Below, one piece after another: positions 45,573-57,302 of a stretch of 64,000 bases of DNA (position 1 is its first letter; each line of letters opens with the position of its first letter). A model generated the notes under the pieces. The model saw only the letters and a list, made by a program, of their open reading frames with translations, ran no database searches and had not been told where the DNA came from. The position numbers were made by a program, and so were the translations under genes. The stretch comes from Solen grandis (lineage: Eukaryota; Mollusca; Bivalvia; Adapedonta; Solenidae). The stretch spans positions 28,767,584-28,831,583 of the forward strand of contig CM037777.1 of assembly GCA_021229015.1 (NCBI GenBank), given 5' to 3'.

Positions 45573-46605
45573 CTAGATGCCCAAGGGCAACATGTCGAGC
45601 TCACGGCCTTAGGTGCCCCTTTCACCTCTAATGTGACCCTGACCATGGAGCTAGGGACCCAACTCTTTTGTGTGATACATCATCTCATTGAGGGAAAATT
45701 TACTGCCAAATCATTTGAGAATCCTCTGATCCAGAGAAAAAGAACAGCCCAAAAATGCAAATCCAGTGCGATGACCTTCACTTCTAAGTATGACCTTGAC
45801 CTTGAAACTATGGACCCAACTCTTGTGCTTAACACTGCATCTCTTTGAGGTTAACATTAGTGCAAAGTTATTTAAAAATCCATGTCTAAGTTACAGCCCA
45901 GACAAGCAAATCCAACTCCATGACCTTTGACATCATAGTGTGACCTAGACCTTTGAGCTAGGGACCAAACTCTTCTGCATGACACTACACTTCATTGAGG
46001 TTAACATAACTGCCAAGCTGTTTGAAGATGCTGCAATCCATGTCTAAGTTACAACCTGGACAAGCAAATCCAACTCCATGACCTTTGACCTAGTCTATGT
46101 ATAACTTGAGCATTGTGCATGACACACTGTCTCACTTAGCTTGACATTTGTGGCATATTATTTGAGAATCCCTCAATCCATAGGGAAGTAATAGAACAGA
46201 CATGCAATAATTAACTAATTTTTGACCCTTAACCTCAAAGTATGACCTTGAACTTTGATTCTTGTGCATGACACAACATTTCACTTAGTTTGGCATTTGT
46301 GTCAAGTTATTTGAGGATCCCCCCCCCCCAAATTATGAAAGAGCAATGGTCCGGATAGACCATTTTTTTTTACATTTGACTTTTAAATGTGACCTTGACC
46401 TTTGAGCTACAAATCTGGTTCTTGTGCATGACACTCCATCTCACTGAGCTTGACATTTGTGCCAAATTATTTGAGAATTCTTCCATCCATGATTAAGTTA
46501 TAGCCCGAACAAGACCAAATCCGGACGGACAGACGCACGCACATACATACACCGAACTGCCATTGTGACAACTAAGTAGAGCTCACCGCAAGCGGGCTTG
46601 ACAAC
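45573..46605 (+). mobile_element. pearl-like element, CTAGATGCCCAAGGGC family
   Basis: Starts CTAGATGCCCAAGGGCAACA (GCCC and GGGC pair). Cores repeat CATGACCTTTGACCTAGTC, TTGTGCATGACAC and CCAAATTATTTGAGAAT. It ends after GGACGGACAGACGCACGCAC with GAGCTCACCGCAAGCGGGC. The 71-codon open frame at 45633 is core repeat. Confidence 0.65.
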
Positions 46606-46695
46606 AAAGGGCTCTTACTCATATAAAATCAAGACGGCCATAATGTGCCAACAATATGCACACCTAGACTTGGTACTTATTAATATTGTAAAGAA

Positions 46696-47744
46696 CAAGA
46701 GGGCCATGATGGCTCTATATCGCTTATCTGAGAATCACTGCTCTAAAGGAGCAATCTTGGTAGAGGTTTACCCATAGAACATCTGTGCCAATTAAAACAT
46801 TTTGAAATCTGGCTAGGAGTTTTGGAACAGAAGTCTTTTAAAATTTTCACTAAATACATTTAAGGCAAATTTAGCCCCGCCCCTGGGGGCCATGTTTTTT
46901 TATGGATCGGAATAATTTTAGCAATCTTGGTAGACAGTTACCCAAAAAATATCTGTACTAAAACATTTTGAAATCTGCCAGTAGTATTGAAAGAGATGAT
47001 TTTTAAAGTTTTCATACTTTTTTTCTTTCCCTTGCCATGGCAACCAGAGTTCTACATAGATCAAGTTTAATTAAGCAACTTGTGAAGGTTCACCCAAGGA
47101 TCATCCGTATCAAGTTTAATAAAATTCTGTCCAGCGGTTTCAGAGGAGATGTTGTTTAAAGATTTCACTATATACATATAAGGCAAATTAGCCCCGGCCC
47201 TGGCAGCCATGTTTTTTTACGGATCAGAATAATTTCAGCAATCTAGGTAGACAGTTACCCAAAGAATATCTGTACTAAAACATTTTGAAATCTGGCCAGT
47301 AGTTTTGGAGGAGATGATTTTTAAAGTTTTCATAACTTTTTTCTTTCTGTTACGACAGCAACCAGAGTTCTACATGAACTTTTGTGAAGGTTCACCTAAG
47401 GATCATCCCTGCCAAGTTTAATCAAATTCTGTCCAGAGGTTTTGGCAAAGTAGCCCCACCCCTGGCGGCCATGTTCTTTTTAAGGATCGGACTAATTTTA
47501 GCAATCTTGGTAGAGGGTTCCCCAAGGAACATCTGTACTAAAACATTTTGAAATCTGGCCAGTAGTTTTGAAGGAAATGATTTTTTAGTTTTCATTTTTT
47601 TCTTCTTTCCGTTGCCATGGCAACCAGTTCTACATGGATCAAGTTTATTTTAGCATATCGTTTTAAGCAAATTGTTGATGACGCGAGACACAGGGTGATC
47701 ACAAAAGCTCACGTTGAACACATAGTGCTCAGGTGAGCTAAAAA
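46696..47744 (+). mobile_element. GTGAGC-family element
   Basis: Starts CAAGAGGGCCATGATGGCTC, with cores sharing CCCCTGGCGGCCATGTT and TTGCCATGGCAACCAGAGTT with 1401-2687 and 59345-60346, and ends CATAGTGCTCAGGTGAGCTA. Confidence 0.8.
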
Positions 47745-47785
47745 CGTGTGTCTAATCTGCCAGTGTTTAATTATGTTAATATGAA

Positions 47786-50034
47786 CAAGAGGGCCAAGAT
47801 GGCTCTGAATCGCTCACCTGAGAAACATTGCCTCCATTGCATATTATAGTATTATGAGTCATACTGAATAAATAATCCATGCAAAATTACAACAAGATCA
47901 GACATAGTTGAGGTCCACTAGTAAACATCTTAACTCCGAGCCTTGTTGTTTCTGACAAGAATATCTTTTGAGGGTTTTCCTATACAAGTCTTATGTAAAA
48001 TCATGTGACCTCTAAGACGGGGCCAATTTCTTAGAGGTTCACTATGCAATGTTACACACCAAATATCTAAACAATAGGCCTGGTGGTTTCTTTTCTAGTT
48101 TTTCATATATAATTTAGTCTGTGTAAAATCAAGTGACCCCTAAGGCGGGGCAAATTTTGACCTCTGGGCCATGATTTGAACAAACTGGGTAGAAGTCTAC
48201 TAGGCCATGTTACACACTAGATATCTAAACTCCAGACCTTGTGGTTTCTGACAAGAAGATTTTTCTAGTTTTTCCTATATAAGTCTATATCAAGGAGCAG
48301 GGCAAATTTTGACCCCAGGGCCATGAACAAACTTGGTAGATGTCTACTAGGCCATGTTACACACCAAATATCTAAACTCTAGGCCTTGTGGTTTCTGAGA
48401 AGAAGATTTTGCTAGATTTTCCTATTTTAGGCTATGTAAAATCAAGTGACCCCTGGGGCGGGGCCAATTTTGACCCCAGGGCCATGATTTACCTGGTAGA
48501 TGCTCATAAGACCATGTTACACACCAAATATCTTAATGTCATAGGGTGAAAAATATCAAAACAGATATATATCAATAAAATTTACATTATATTTTCATTT
48601 TTTTGTTTTATTTCAAACTACTTAAACATTCAGTCTTGATTTTCTTTCTTAAGTCACATGGGTCAACCAAAGGTAATATGTTCAAATTTGAATAAAGCAG
48701 CCATTTTGTTATGATTCTGGAATAAATAATTATTATTCAGGTAATTATTATTGTTTTGATATAATTTTGGATATTTTATAATAGTTGTTGTTGTTGTATT
48801 GGGTTTACCGTCGCTGCAATAGTATTTCAATCATATAGCGACGTCCAGCTAATTACAGGTGGAGGAAGACCCCGAGTACACAGAGGTACCCGGGTAGAAC
48901 CACCAACCTACCGCAAGCCAGCTGGAAGGCTTCCTCACATGAAAAATCCGAAGTCCCTACCGGGATTCGAACCCAAAGCGGTGAGGGGCTGAGAGATTTG
49001 TAGTCCACGACTGTAACCGCTCGGCCACGGCAGCCCATTTATAATAGTATTCTAGTCATTTATGTGCACTTGGCTAAGTATACAGTTAGTATGTATTAGT
49101 ATACTTATTTTTCATTGTCATCTTTAAAGCTTATGACGGCTATGCCTGAGTTTTTATTCTATTTATAGATATTGTTTACATTCTAATGTGTGAAGTCTTA
49201 CATTTATTTATGTATTTATGAATGTTATTTTTGTATTGTAGATTGATGCTGAAACACAGCATTAAACTAGAGAAAACATAAATACGATTTTGTCATCGGA
49301 ATCCACTAATCAGTTCTTAAACAAGATGACTGGGCCCTTTGACTTTAACTGCAGGCCTTGTGGTTTCTGAGGAGAAGATTTTTCTAGTTTCTTTTTTTCT
49401 ATACAAGTCTATGTTAAACCAAGTGACCCCTGGAGCGGGCCAATTTTGACTCAAGGGCCATGATTTGAACAAACTTTGAAGAGATCTACTAGACAATGCT
49501 ACACACCAAATATCTTAACTCCAGGCCTTGTGGTTTCTGAGAAGAAGGTTTTTCTAGCTTTTTTTCCTATATAAGCCTATGTAAATTCAAGTGACCCCTG
49601 GGGCTGGGCCAATTTTGACCCCAGGGCCATGATTTGAACAAACTTTGAAGAGATCCACTAGACAATGCTACACACCAAATATCTAAACTCCAGGCCTTGT
49701 GGTTTCTGAGAAGATTTTTCTAGCTTTTTTCCTATATAAGCCCATGTAAATTCAAGTGACCCCTGGGGCTGGGCCAATTTTGACCCCAGGGCCATGATTT
49801 GAACAAACTTGGTAGAGGTTCACTAGACAATGCTACACACCAAGTATCTAAGCTCTAGACCTTGCTTTTTTTGAGAAGAAGTTTGCATTTTTAAAATCTA
49901 TTTTTAGCTCCTGTGACATACTTTTCAACAAATCATAATAATATGAACAACTTTGATAGAGGATATCATATGGATGATTCCTGTGAAGTTTTGTCAAAAT
50001 CCATTCAGATGTTGTGCTCAGGTGAGCTAAAAAT
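47786..50034 (+). mobile_element. GTGAGC-family element, interrupted at about 48536-49330
   Basis: Starts CAAGAGGGCCAAGATGGCTC. Cores CTCCAGGCCTTGTGGTTTCT and GACCCCAGGGCCATGATTTG run to 48535 and resume near 49350, ending GTTGTGCTCAGGTGAGCTAA. The intervening 800 bases hold AT-rich sequence and a SINE. The edges of that insertion could not be fixed. Confidence 0.7.
48790..49037 (-). mobile_element. tRNA-derived SINE
   Basis: The minus strand begins GGGCTGCCGTGGCCGAGCGG (a good A box) with B box GGGTTCGAATCCCGGTAG, body TTAGCTGGACGTCGCTATAT and tail GATTGAAATACTATTGCAGC, GACGGTAAACCCAA. A better preserved relative of 41160-41392. Confidence 0.85.
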
Positions 50035-50520
50035 ACAAAGTACCATAACTCTGTGATAAATCAACCCACCTAAACATAACTATGCCATGCACAACTTGTA
50101 AATTCTTTTCCAATTAAAGCCAAGATTTTTGGAGATAAAGCATGGAAAAGACTGTGTCAAAAATACAAAGGGCCATAACTCTGTGATGATTCATCTAACC
50201 CAAACATGTGGACCATATGCAAAACTAGACTTGATACTCATCAATCCTGTGAAGTTACATCTAATTCAAGCCTGGGGTTTTTGAGATGAAGTACTGACAA
50301 GACTTTGTCTAAAATACAAAGGGCCATAACTCTGTGATGATATTTCCAACCCAAATATGCTGATAATTATGCAAACTAGACTTGGTACTAAAGTATCACC
50401 TAATTCAAGCCAGGGTTTATGGAAATAAAGAGCAGACAAAACTGTGTATACAGACAGACAGACAGACAGACAGACGGACAAGCTGATTCCAGTATACCCA
50501 CACAACTTTGTAATAATGCC
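50035..50520 (+). mobile_element. pearl-like element 3' part
   Basis: Three cores of about 110-120 bases with TACAAAGGGCCATAACTCTG, (CAGA)n at 50448-50476, then CAAGCTGATTCCAGTATACC, the same junction as 36950-36965. The terminal hairpin is decayed. It stops about 70 bases from the SNX13 exon donor. Confidence 0.65.
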
Positions 50521-50586
50521 AATTACCTAATGCCTGCAAGAGAGAGGAGGGAATGTTAATCTCCCTTTGGTTTATTTATCACCTAC

Positions 50587-50737
50587 CTGTCTGAGAGATC
50601 TGAGCCCGGACACTGAAGATATCAGTTGAGTTGACAATGTATGGTGAGCCAGACCGTGATGAGTGGTTATGGAGAGAGGAGGAGGATGGGGAGGAGGACA
50701 GATTCTCCAGTGAGTCTGTTGAAATCACCTCGTCATT
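50587..50737 (-). CDS. SNX13: SNX13-like sorting nexin, linker exon before the PX domain
   Basis: A minus-strand exon with acceptor ATTGTAG and donor GACAG|GTAGGT. It encodes NDEVISTDSLENLSSSPSSS, SLHNHSSRSGSPYIVNSTDI, FSVRAQISQT plus a split Gly codon. The Ser-rich stretch is a typical flexible, phosphorylatable linker between the RGS and PX domains. FSVRAQISQTGIVRESEKTG leads straight into the PX strand at 41923, and the phases match (1 + 2 bases). The intron between the two exons is 8.7 kb and filled with repeats. Upstream exons (PXA, RGS) should lie beyond 64000 or in sequence I could not resolve. Confidence 0.85.
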
Positions 50738-51307
50738 CTACAATGAACAACTTTGCAAATCATATTTGCCCCTCTGGGCTATATTCACAAAAAATTATGA
50801 GTTTGATTTTCATGAATTTGCAAAAAGGTCACTTTTATATGCATAAATTCCCGTTGTTTACAATGACAAAAAATATAAATATCCTGTTTGTTTGAAAAAT
50901 TAATTAAGAGACTATTGATGCAGGAAATTGTACATTATTTTGATAACGTATTGAGACAAATATGATTCCTGGATCATTTAACCACTACACTAAGTTTATT
51001 TTTGAAGATTTCTTCTATTGAAGAGAAGAACATCATTATATATTTTTTTCAACATGAAGATAAACATCAGAAAAAAAATGAGATAGAGGAGAAGTTGAAT
51101 TAATGCCACATTCAGCACTATAGTACATGAGCTTATTTAAAACCATTTAAGTCACTTGATTTTACGAGGTTACTTCCAGCAGCAACCAGATTCAAATTTC
51201 AGATACAAAGAATTCTTAAGTTAGTCAATCATCTAGAAGAATTATTTTCATGGGATCAATTTTATTTTATGAATAATGGTAGGCAGACTTGTGCAAAATA
51301 ATAAAAA
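50738..51307. other. SNX13 intron sequence, no feature seen
   Basis: AT-rich sequence with no repeat boundary and no supported exon. Confidence 0.4.
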
Positions 51308-52677
51308 CAAGAGGGCCATGAAGGCCCTTAATCGCTCACCTGATTACTGACCATGCTTTACCCATAATCGAACTTGACCAAGATATCATCAAGACAAATA
51401 TTTCTAACAAGTTTGAAAAAGATTTGACTACAGATGTGAGAAAGATTCAGCAAATAATGTGGTCCCTAGAGTGTAAACAGGATTATAAACAAGATTTGAC
51501 CTAGTGACATACTTTATGACCCCGACCCACCCATGACTGAACCTGACCAAGATAATATCAAGACAAACATTCTGAGCAAGTCTGAGAAAGATTTAGCAAA
51601 AAATGTGGCCTGTGGAATGTAAACAAGATTTAACCAAAGTTTGAGCAAGTGCCTACTTTTTGACCCCGCCCCACCCATAATCTAACTTGACTGAGCATTA
51701 TCAAGACATACAGTCTAAGCAAGTCTGAGGAAGATTGGATCAAAATTGTGGCTTCTAGAGTGTAAACACTAAAATTGTTAATTGTTTTTTTTATAATTAA
51801 AGGGCAATTACTTCTGACCTTATGGGCCAATGTCAGTCATAATCATACTTAGCTGAAAGATTATGACCATAAACATTCCTGAAAAGTTTGTAGATTGCTT
51901 AAGAAATGGAGGATGCTAGAGCGTAATTAAGATGAAATCTGGTATTTTCTTATAAATAAAGGGCCATAACTCCTGATTTAATGAACATATACCTGCTACA
52001 ATCGAACCTGACAAAGAGATCATGGTCGTAAACATTGTCATAAAGTATGAAGATGATTATTCAAAAAATGAAGAAGCTAGAGTGTAAACAAAGATGAAAT
52101 CTGGCTTTTTTTATATTAAAAGGGGCATTACTCCTGACCTAATTGGCCAATCTCAGCCATAATCAAACTCAATCGAGACATTATGGTCATAAACATTATA
52201 TTGAAGTTTGATGATTATTGTTCAAAAAAGGAAGACAATAGAGTGCAAACTGAGTGAAATCTGGCATTTATTTACATCAAAAGGGGCATAACTCCTGACC
52301 TAATTGGCCATACTTCGCCATAATCAAACCTGATAGAGAGATAATGGTTATAAACACTGTCATAAAATTTGAAGAAGATTGCTGAAGAAATGAAGATGCT
52401 AGAGTGCACACAAAGTAAAATCTGGCATTTTTTTTATCTTTAAAGGGCAATAACTCCAGACCTATTATTGGGATATCAGCCATAATCAAACTTGGCCGAG
52501 AGATTATGGCTATAAACATTGTCATAAAGTTTACAGAAGATTGCTGAAGATATGAAGATGCTAGAGTGTACATAAGAAAATGTTGATGGATGGACTGGCA
52601 GACATCCAGATGGACAATGGACATTGACTGACCATAATAGCTCACCTTGAGCACTTTGCACTCAGATGAGCTAAAAA
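51308..52677 (+). mobile_element. GTGAGC-family element with mixed cores
   Basis: Starts CAAGAGGGCCATGAAGGCCC and ends CACTTTGCACTCAGATGAGC. The first cores are of the TTTGACCCCGCCCCACCCAT type, later ones of the GGGGCATAACTCCTGACCTA type, as in 43678-45278. The tetranucleotide tract is reduced to GATGGATGGAC. Confidence 0.75.
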
Positions 52678-52689
52678 TGAAGATGTTAA

Positions 52690-53160
52690 AGTGTAAGTAA
52701 AGTGAAATTTGGATTTTTGGTTAAATATTTCAATTTTCCAACCCTGAATCATATATTTTTTGTTCCTCATAATGAGAAGAATTGAAAATTACTACTTTGG
52801 TGTCTCTGAGGTCACCCATGGGTCAGGCCCAACCCTCTCAGTTTCACTTATCACCTTATATCTTAAAACTGTTCAGATTCCTACCCCTAAACCATATATA
52901 TTCTTGTTCCCCATGATTAGGCTGATTGAATGGTACTTCTTTTATGTTCACATGGGTCACCAAAGGGTCAGGCCTCACCCCCTGAACTTTGAACTTTACT
53001 TTACCTTATATCTCAAAAACTGTTCAGATCCCCATCCCTGTACCATATATATTCCTGTTCCTCATGATGAGACAGATTGAATGGTACTACTTTGGTGTCC
53101 CCTGAGGTCACCAAGGGGTTAGACCCCATCCCCTTAATTTTATTTATGACCTAATATCTA
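52690..53160 (+). repeat. tandem repeat, CATATATATTCTTGTTCC family
   Basis: Three units of about 150 bases with ACCATATATATTCTTGTTCC, ATGGTACTTCTTT and GGTCACCAAGGGGTCAGGCC. A second array lies at 56763-57185. It probably forms the core of another pearl-like family, but no ends are visible. Confidence 0.65.
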
Positions 53161-53161
53161 A

Positions 53162-53273
53162 ACAAGAGCTGTCAGAGGACAGCACGCTTGACTATTCAAA
53201 AAGCTTGTTGGCAAATCAATTGAAATCTGTTTCAATTCTTGCCCTTCACATACCCTGTATATAATAATAGTAA
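53162..53273 (+). mobile_element. 5' end fragment of an AACAAGAGCTGTC-type element
   Basis: AACAAGAGCTGTCAGAGGAC with hairpin GCTGTC/GACAGC, then to CATACCCTGTATATAATAAT. A GTGAGC element starts at 53275. Confidence 0.65.
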
Positions 53274-53274
53274 A

Positions 53275-53916
53275 CAAGAGGGCCAAGATGGCCCTAGATC
53301 GCTCACCTGAGAAAAGTATCATTCATTGCCTGTACAAAACAGATTGCTTTAGAATTAAGATGATGAGGTGAAACAATGTTCAGGAATTTTCTGACCCCAT
53401 CCACAAAAGATATCATCATGACAAACATTCTGCCAAAGTTTGAGGATGATTGGACCAAAAATGTTGCCCTCAGAGTATAAACAAGATTTTTCTAAGATTT
53501 GACCTACTGACCTACATTTCTATCCGCCCCCCCATTTTCAAAGGTTCAGATATCATCAGACAAACAATCTGACCAAGTTTGAGGAAGATTGCATCAAAAC
53601 TGTGGCCTTTAGTGTGTAAACAAGATTTTTCTAAATTTGACCTACTTTTTGATCCAACCTGACCCATTTTCGAAAGGGTTCAAGATATCATCAAGACAAA
53701 CATTCTGACCAAGTTTGAGGAAGATTGGATCAAAATTGGCCATTTTCCAAAGGGTTCAAGATATCATCAAGACAAACATTCTGACTAAGTTTGAGGAAGA
53801 TTGGATCAAAATTGTGGCCTCTAGTGTGTAAACATCAAATTGTTGACGGACGACGGCCGACGGACAATCAAGTCTCCCAAAAGCTCACCCTGAGCTATGC
53901 TCAGGTGAGCTAAAAA
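53275..53916 (+). mobile_element. GTGAGC-family element, close relative of 34265-35304
   Basis: The first 125 bases are identical or nearly so to the start of 34265-35304, and the 3' end is the same type (AGCTATGCTCAGGTGAGCTA). It has fewer cores, so core number changed after the two copies separated. Confidence 0.8.
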
Positions 53917-54255
53917 TGATATACCTTGATAGTCTGATACCCCTTAATATTTTATGAAGTCTAAAATCAATCCCATGACTAGTTACTGAGATGTAAGCAT
54001 AATAACACTGTGCATGCAAAACTTTAACCAAGTATCCAAGTTAGAAAAGGGCTATAATTTGTATAAATTGTCCTAAAGTTATCCTCCTTGGTTTTGTGAT
54101 GCCCCTGAATACACTCCTTAACTTTCTAGTCAATACCATAAATAATTTCTGAGATATAAGCATGAAAGTACCTTGCATGCAAAACTTAAACCAAAATTTC
54201 TAAGTTAAAAGGGGGCCATAATTTGAAATATATTCCATCAAGTGTTATCTTCCTT

Positions 54256-55687
54256 GGTGTTTCATAATATCTGTCCCCATTTCAATATTCTATATCTTTT
54301 TCATTTGTAAGTATATATATAAAGTTTGTACATCCTCAAATTGTCCTGAGATCAAAGTTTTTAATGAGCATAAAAGTACGGGAAAATGTCGACGTCATGA
54401 CGTCATCAATGACGTCATTTCCTGATGTCCGTATAAACAAGATGGCGCCATCCAAGGAGCAGTGTAAGGAAGTGGTTAAACTTTATTATGAAAGTAAATC
54501 ACCTATCACTGTTATAAGAGCAATGAAAAAGAAATACCCTGATCTAAGGGAACTTAATAAGAAGAACATTCAGAGAATTATACGAAGATTTGAGGCTTCA
54601 GGTTCGATTGAAGACAGAAGGCATGCTAACCCTGGACGTCCTAGAACTGCAAGAATTGCTGAAACCATTGGGCAAGTGCAATCAGTGATAAATGAAACAC
54701 CACAAAGGTCTGTAAGACAAGTATTGGGCGATATTACTAACTCTGCCAGCCATTCTAGTGTATTTAGAATGCTTCGGTATGATTTGAAGCTCACTCTTTA
54801 TACGATATCCATCATGCAGCATTTGAAACTGACCGACATTGAGCGCAGATTGACCTTTGCGAGATGGATGATTGACAACAGTGGTATTGCTGACAAGATA
54901 TGGTTCTCAGATGAGGCACATTTCTATCTTAATTCGCAGGTGAACAAGAAAAACTGCAGGTACTGGGGTACTGAAAAGCCAAACTACAATTTAGAAAAAC
55001 CACTGCATTCAGAAAAGGTTACGGTGTGGGCCGCGTTAAGTGCAAATGGAATTATTGGTCCATTTTTCTACGAGGACAGTGAAGGTAGTGTAGAAACTGT
55101 AAATAAAGATCGCTACTTTAATATTATGAAAAGAAAGTTTATGCCAGCATTGAGAAAGAAAGTTGTAAATGTAGGCGATATATGGTTTCAGCAGGATGGA
55201 GCTGCCCCACATACAGCCACAATGTGCTAGCATGGTTGGAAGAGACGTTCAGCCAAAACTTCATTTCGTTGAAGACAGCCATTGAATGGCCTCCCCACTC
55301 TCCTGATTTGAGTCCTCTGGACTTTTTTCTGTGGGGGTACCTTAAAGACCGTGTGTATAAACCTTCGCCGAAAACCACTGATTACCTTAAAGCAGCCATA
55401 AAAAGGGAAATCAGAAATATAAATAGTGAGACATGTGCCTCAGTGATTCGCAATTTTCAACACAGACTCGACGTCGTTACTGAGCAAAAAGGACGTCATT
55501 TAGAGCACATCTTGTAAAAGTTCAAAGCATGACTATTTACAACTGAGGTATGAAATCCTAATGAATTATACATTATATAAAACTTTGTTCCATGTGTAAA
55601 ACATTCATAAAAACTGAATGTGTATCTAAATGATTATATAAGTGTTATAAGCATTTGAAATGGAGACACATATTATGAAACACCCTG
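54256..55687 (+). mobile_element. mariner-like (IS630-Tc1-mariner) element, 1432 bp
   Basis: Inverted ends GGTGTTTCATAATAT (left) and CAGGGTGTTTCATAATAT (right, inverted), followed by C-CATTTCAA at both sides. A TA lies at the right edge (55688-55689). The left flank CTTCCTT compared with the uninterrupted repeat at 38253 (CTTCCTTTATAGTATGG) shows that about five bases (TACAG) are missing from the left end. It contains one transposase gene with a frameshift. Confidence 0.85.
54364..55517 (+). pseudogene. mariner-like DDE transposase, frameshifted
   Basis: The frame from 54364 gives an N-terminal helix-turn-helix region (MAPSKEQCKEVVKLYYESKS, a likelier start at 54442), a GRPRTAR linker, then FSDEAHF with the first catalytic Asp and WFQQDGAAPH with the second. 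It stops at 55227. A second frame continues from about 55215 with WPPHSPDLSPLDFFLWGYLK, carrying the third acidic residue, and ends at 55517. One lost base near 55215-55225 explains this. If the third residue is the Asp in SPLD, the spacing is about DD41D, as in rosa-type mariners. Total length is close to 385 residues. Inactive as it stands. Confidence 0.9.
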
Positions 55688-55710
55688 TATGATACCGCTA
55701 AACATATTAA

Positions 55711-55944
55711 CCCTTTCCCTCATAAAGACTCATTTTGACGCACTCAATAGGTATCACATAAAGCCTGATCTGCAGAAAACCACAGTTAAACCTCACCAAA
55801 TTTAATTACAAAATCCTCATTTCCAGACCACTGAGGAGCAGCGAACAGCATAAAACCTGATCAACCTGCGAGTTACTCGCAGGCTGATCTGGCTTTATGT
55901 TGTTCGCATAGGTCTTTTCATGGTGTCCTCTATGAGGGAAAGGG
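55711..55944. mobile_element. 234-bp piggyBac-like MITE, copy 2
   Basis: Ends CCCTTTCCCTCATA and TATGAGGGAAAGGG, TTAA on both sides (55707-55710, 55945-55948), the same length as 4757-4990. The same pearl-like core at 56268-56290 reads AACGTATTAAAGATG without it, an internal empty site. Confidence 0.9.
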
Positions 55945-56762
55945 TTAAAGATGTTTCAAATCAATCCCATGCCTGGACTCTGAGATATAAGCATGAAAGT
56001 ACCTTGCATGCAAAACTTTAACCGAAATTTCTAAGTTAAAAAAGGGGCCATAACTTCCAAAATATTCCATCAAAAGTTATCTGCCTTAATAGTATAATAC
56101 TCCTAATCGTATTAAAGATGTTTCAAATCAATACCATGCCTGGATACTGAGATATAAGCATGAAAGTACCTTGCATGCAAAACTTTAACCAAAATTTCTA
56201 AGTTAAAATGGGCCATAATTTGTAATATATTCTATCAAGAGTTATCTACCTTGAAAGTATGATACCCCTAAACGTATTAAAGATGTTTCAAATCAATCGC
56301 ATGCCTGGATACTGAGATATAAGCATGAGAGTATCTTGCATGCAAAACTTTAACCAAAATTTCTAAGTTAAAAAGGGACCATCATTTGCAATATATTCCA
56401 TCAAGAGTTATCTACCTTGGTTGTCTGATACCCCTAAACATATTTATAAACTTTCAAGTCAATACCATGAATGGTTATTGAGATACAAGCTGGATAGTAG
56501 CTTGCATGCAAAACTTTAACCAAATTTTCTAAGTTAAAAAGGGGTCATAATTTATATTATATTCAGTCAAGAGTTATCTACCTTGCTTGTCTGATGCCCC
56601 TGAACATATTTATAAACTTTCAAGTCAATACCATAAATGGTTATTGAGATATAAGGTTGATAGTAACTTGCATGCAAAACTTTAACCAAAAGCTGCAACG
56701 CCAACACTGACACAATGGCGACTACAATAGCTCTCATATTCTTCGAATAGTTGAGCTAAAAA

Positions 56763-57185
56763 ATGTTTAGATCCCCAACCCTAAACCATATATATTCCTG
56801 TTCCTCATGATGAGACAGATTGATTGGTACAACTTTGGTGTCCCAAGAGGTCACCCAGGGGTCAGGCCCCACGCCCTCAATTTTACTTATGGCCTTATAT
56901 CTAAAAAAAAAAAATGTTCAGATCCCCACCCATAAATCATATATATTCTTGTTCCTCATGATGAGACAGATTGAATGGTACTTCCTTAGTGTCCCCGGGG
57001 GGTCACAAAGTGGTTTGGCCCCACCCTGTCAGTTTTACTTCTGACCCTTATTTCAAAAACCATTGACAATTGACATCCCCATCCATAAACTGTATATATT
57101 CTTGTTCTTAATGATCAGATTGATTGAATGGTACTTCTTTGATGTTCCCATGGGTCACCAAGGGGTCAGGCCCCACTTCATTTGG
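56763..57185 (+). repeat. tandem repeat, CATATATATTCTTGTTCC family, second array
   Basis: Three units with AACCATATATATTCCTGTTC, CATGATGAGACAGATTGA and CAAGAGGTCACCCAGGGGTC, like 52690-53160. It directly follows the end of the pearl-like element. Confidence 0.65.
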
Positions 57186-57302
57186 GAGACTTTGTAACAG
57201 TTCACTGTTACAATTATTACTTGTTGACCATTACCACCAATTCTAGGCAAGAGTACATAACTGTCATGGATTTTTACTTAAAGGCATATTTCACAATAGC
57301 AG

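Larger units (their letters stand above)
53917..56762 (+). mobile_element. pearl-like repeat, TTCGAATAGTTGAGC family, carrying two DNA transposons
   Basis: Starts ATGATATACCTTGATAGTCT and ends TTCTTCGAATAGTTGAGCTA. Cores repeat CATGCAAAACTTTAACCAAA and ATGCCTGGATACTGAGATAT. It is interrupted by the mariner-like element (54256-55687) and by the piggyBac-like MITE (55711-55944). Confidence 0.8.

Noticed and set aside
48853..49038. 61-codon minus-strand frame as coding exon
   Set aside because: It is the tRNA-derived head and body of a SINE.
50266..50505. 79-codon minus-strand frame next to the SNX13 exon
   Set aside because: It overlaps a (CAGA)n tract and pearl-like cores, with no splice sites joining it to SNX13.
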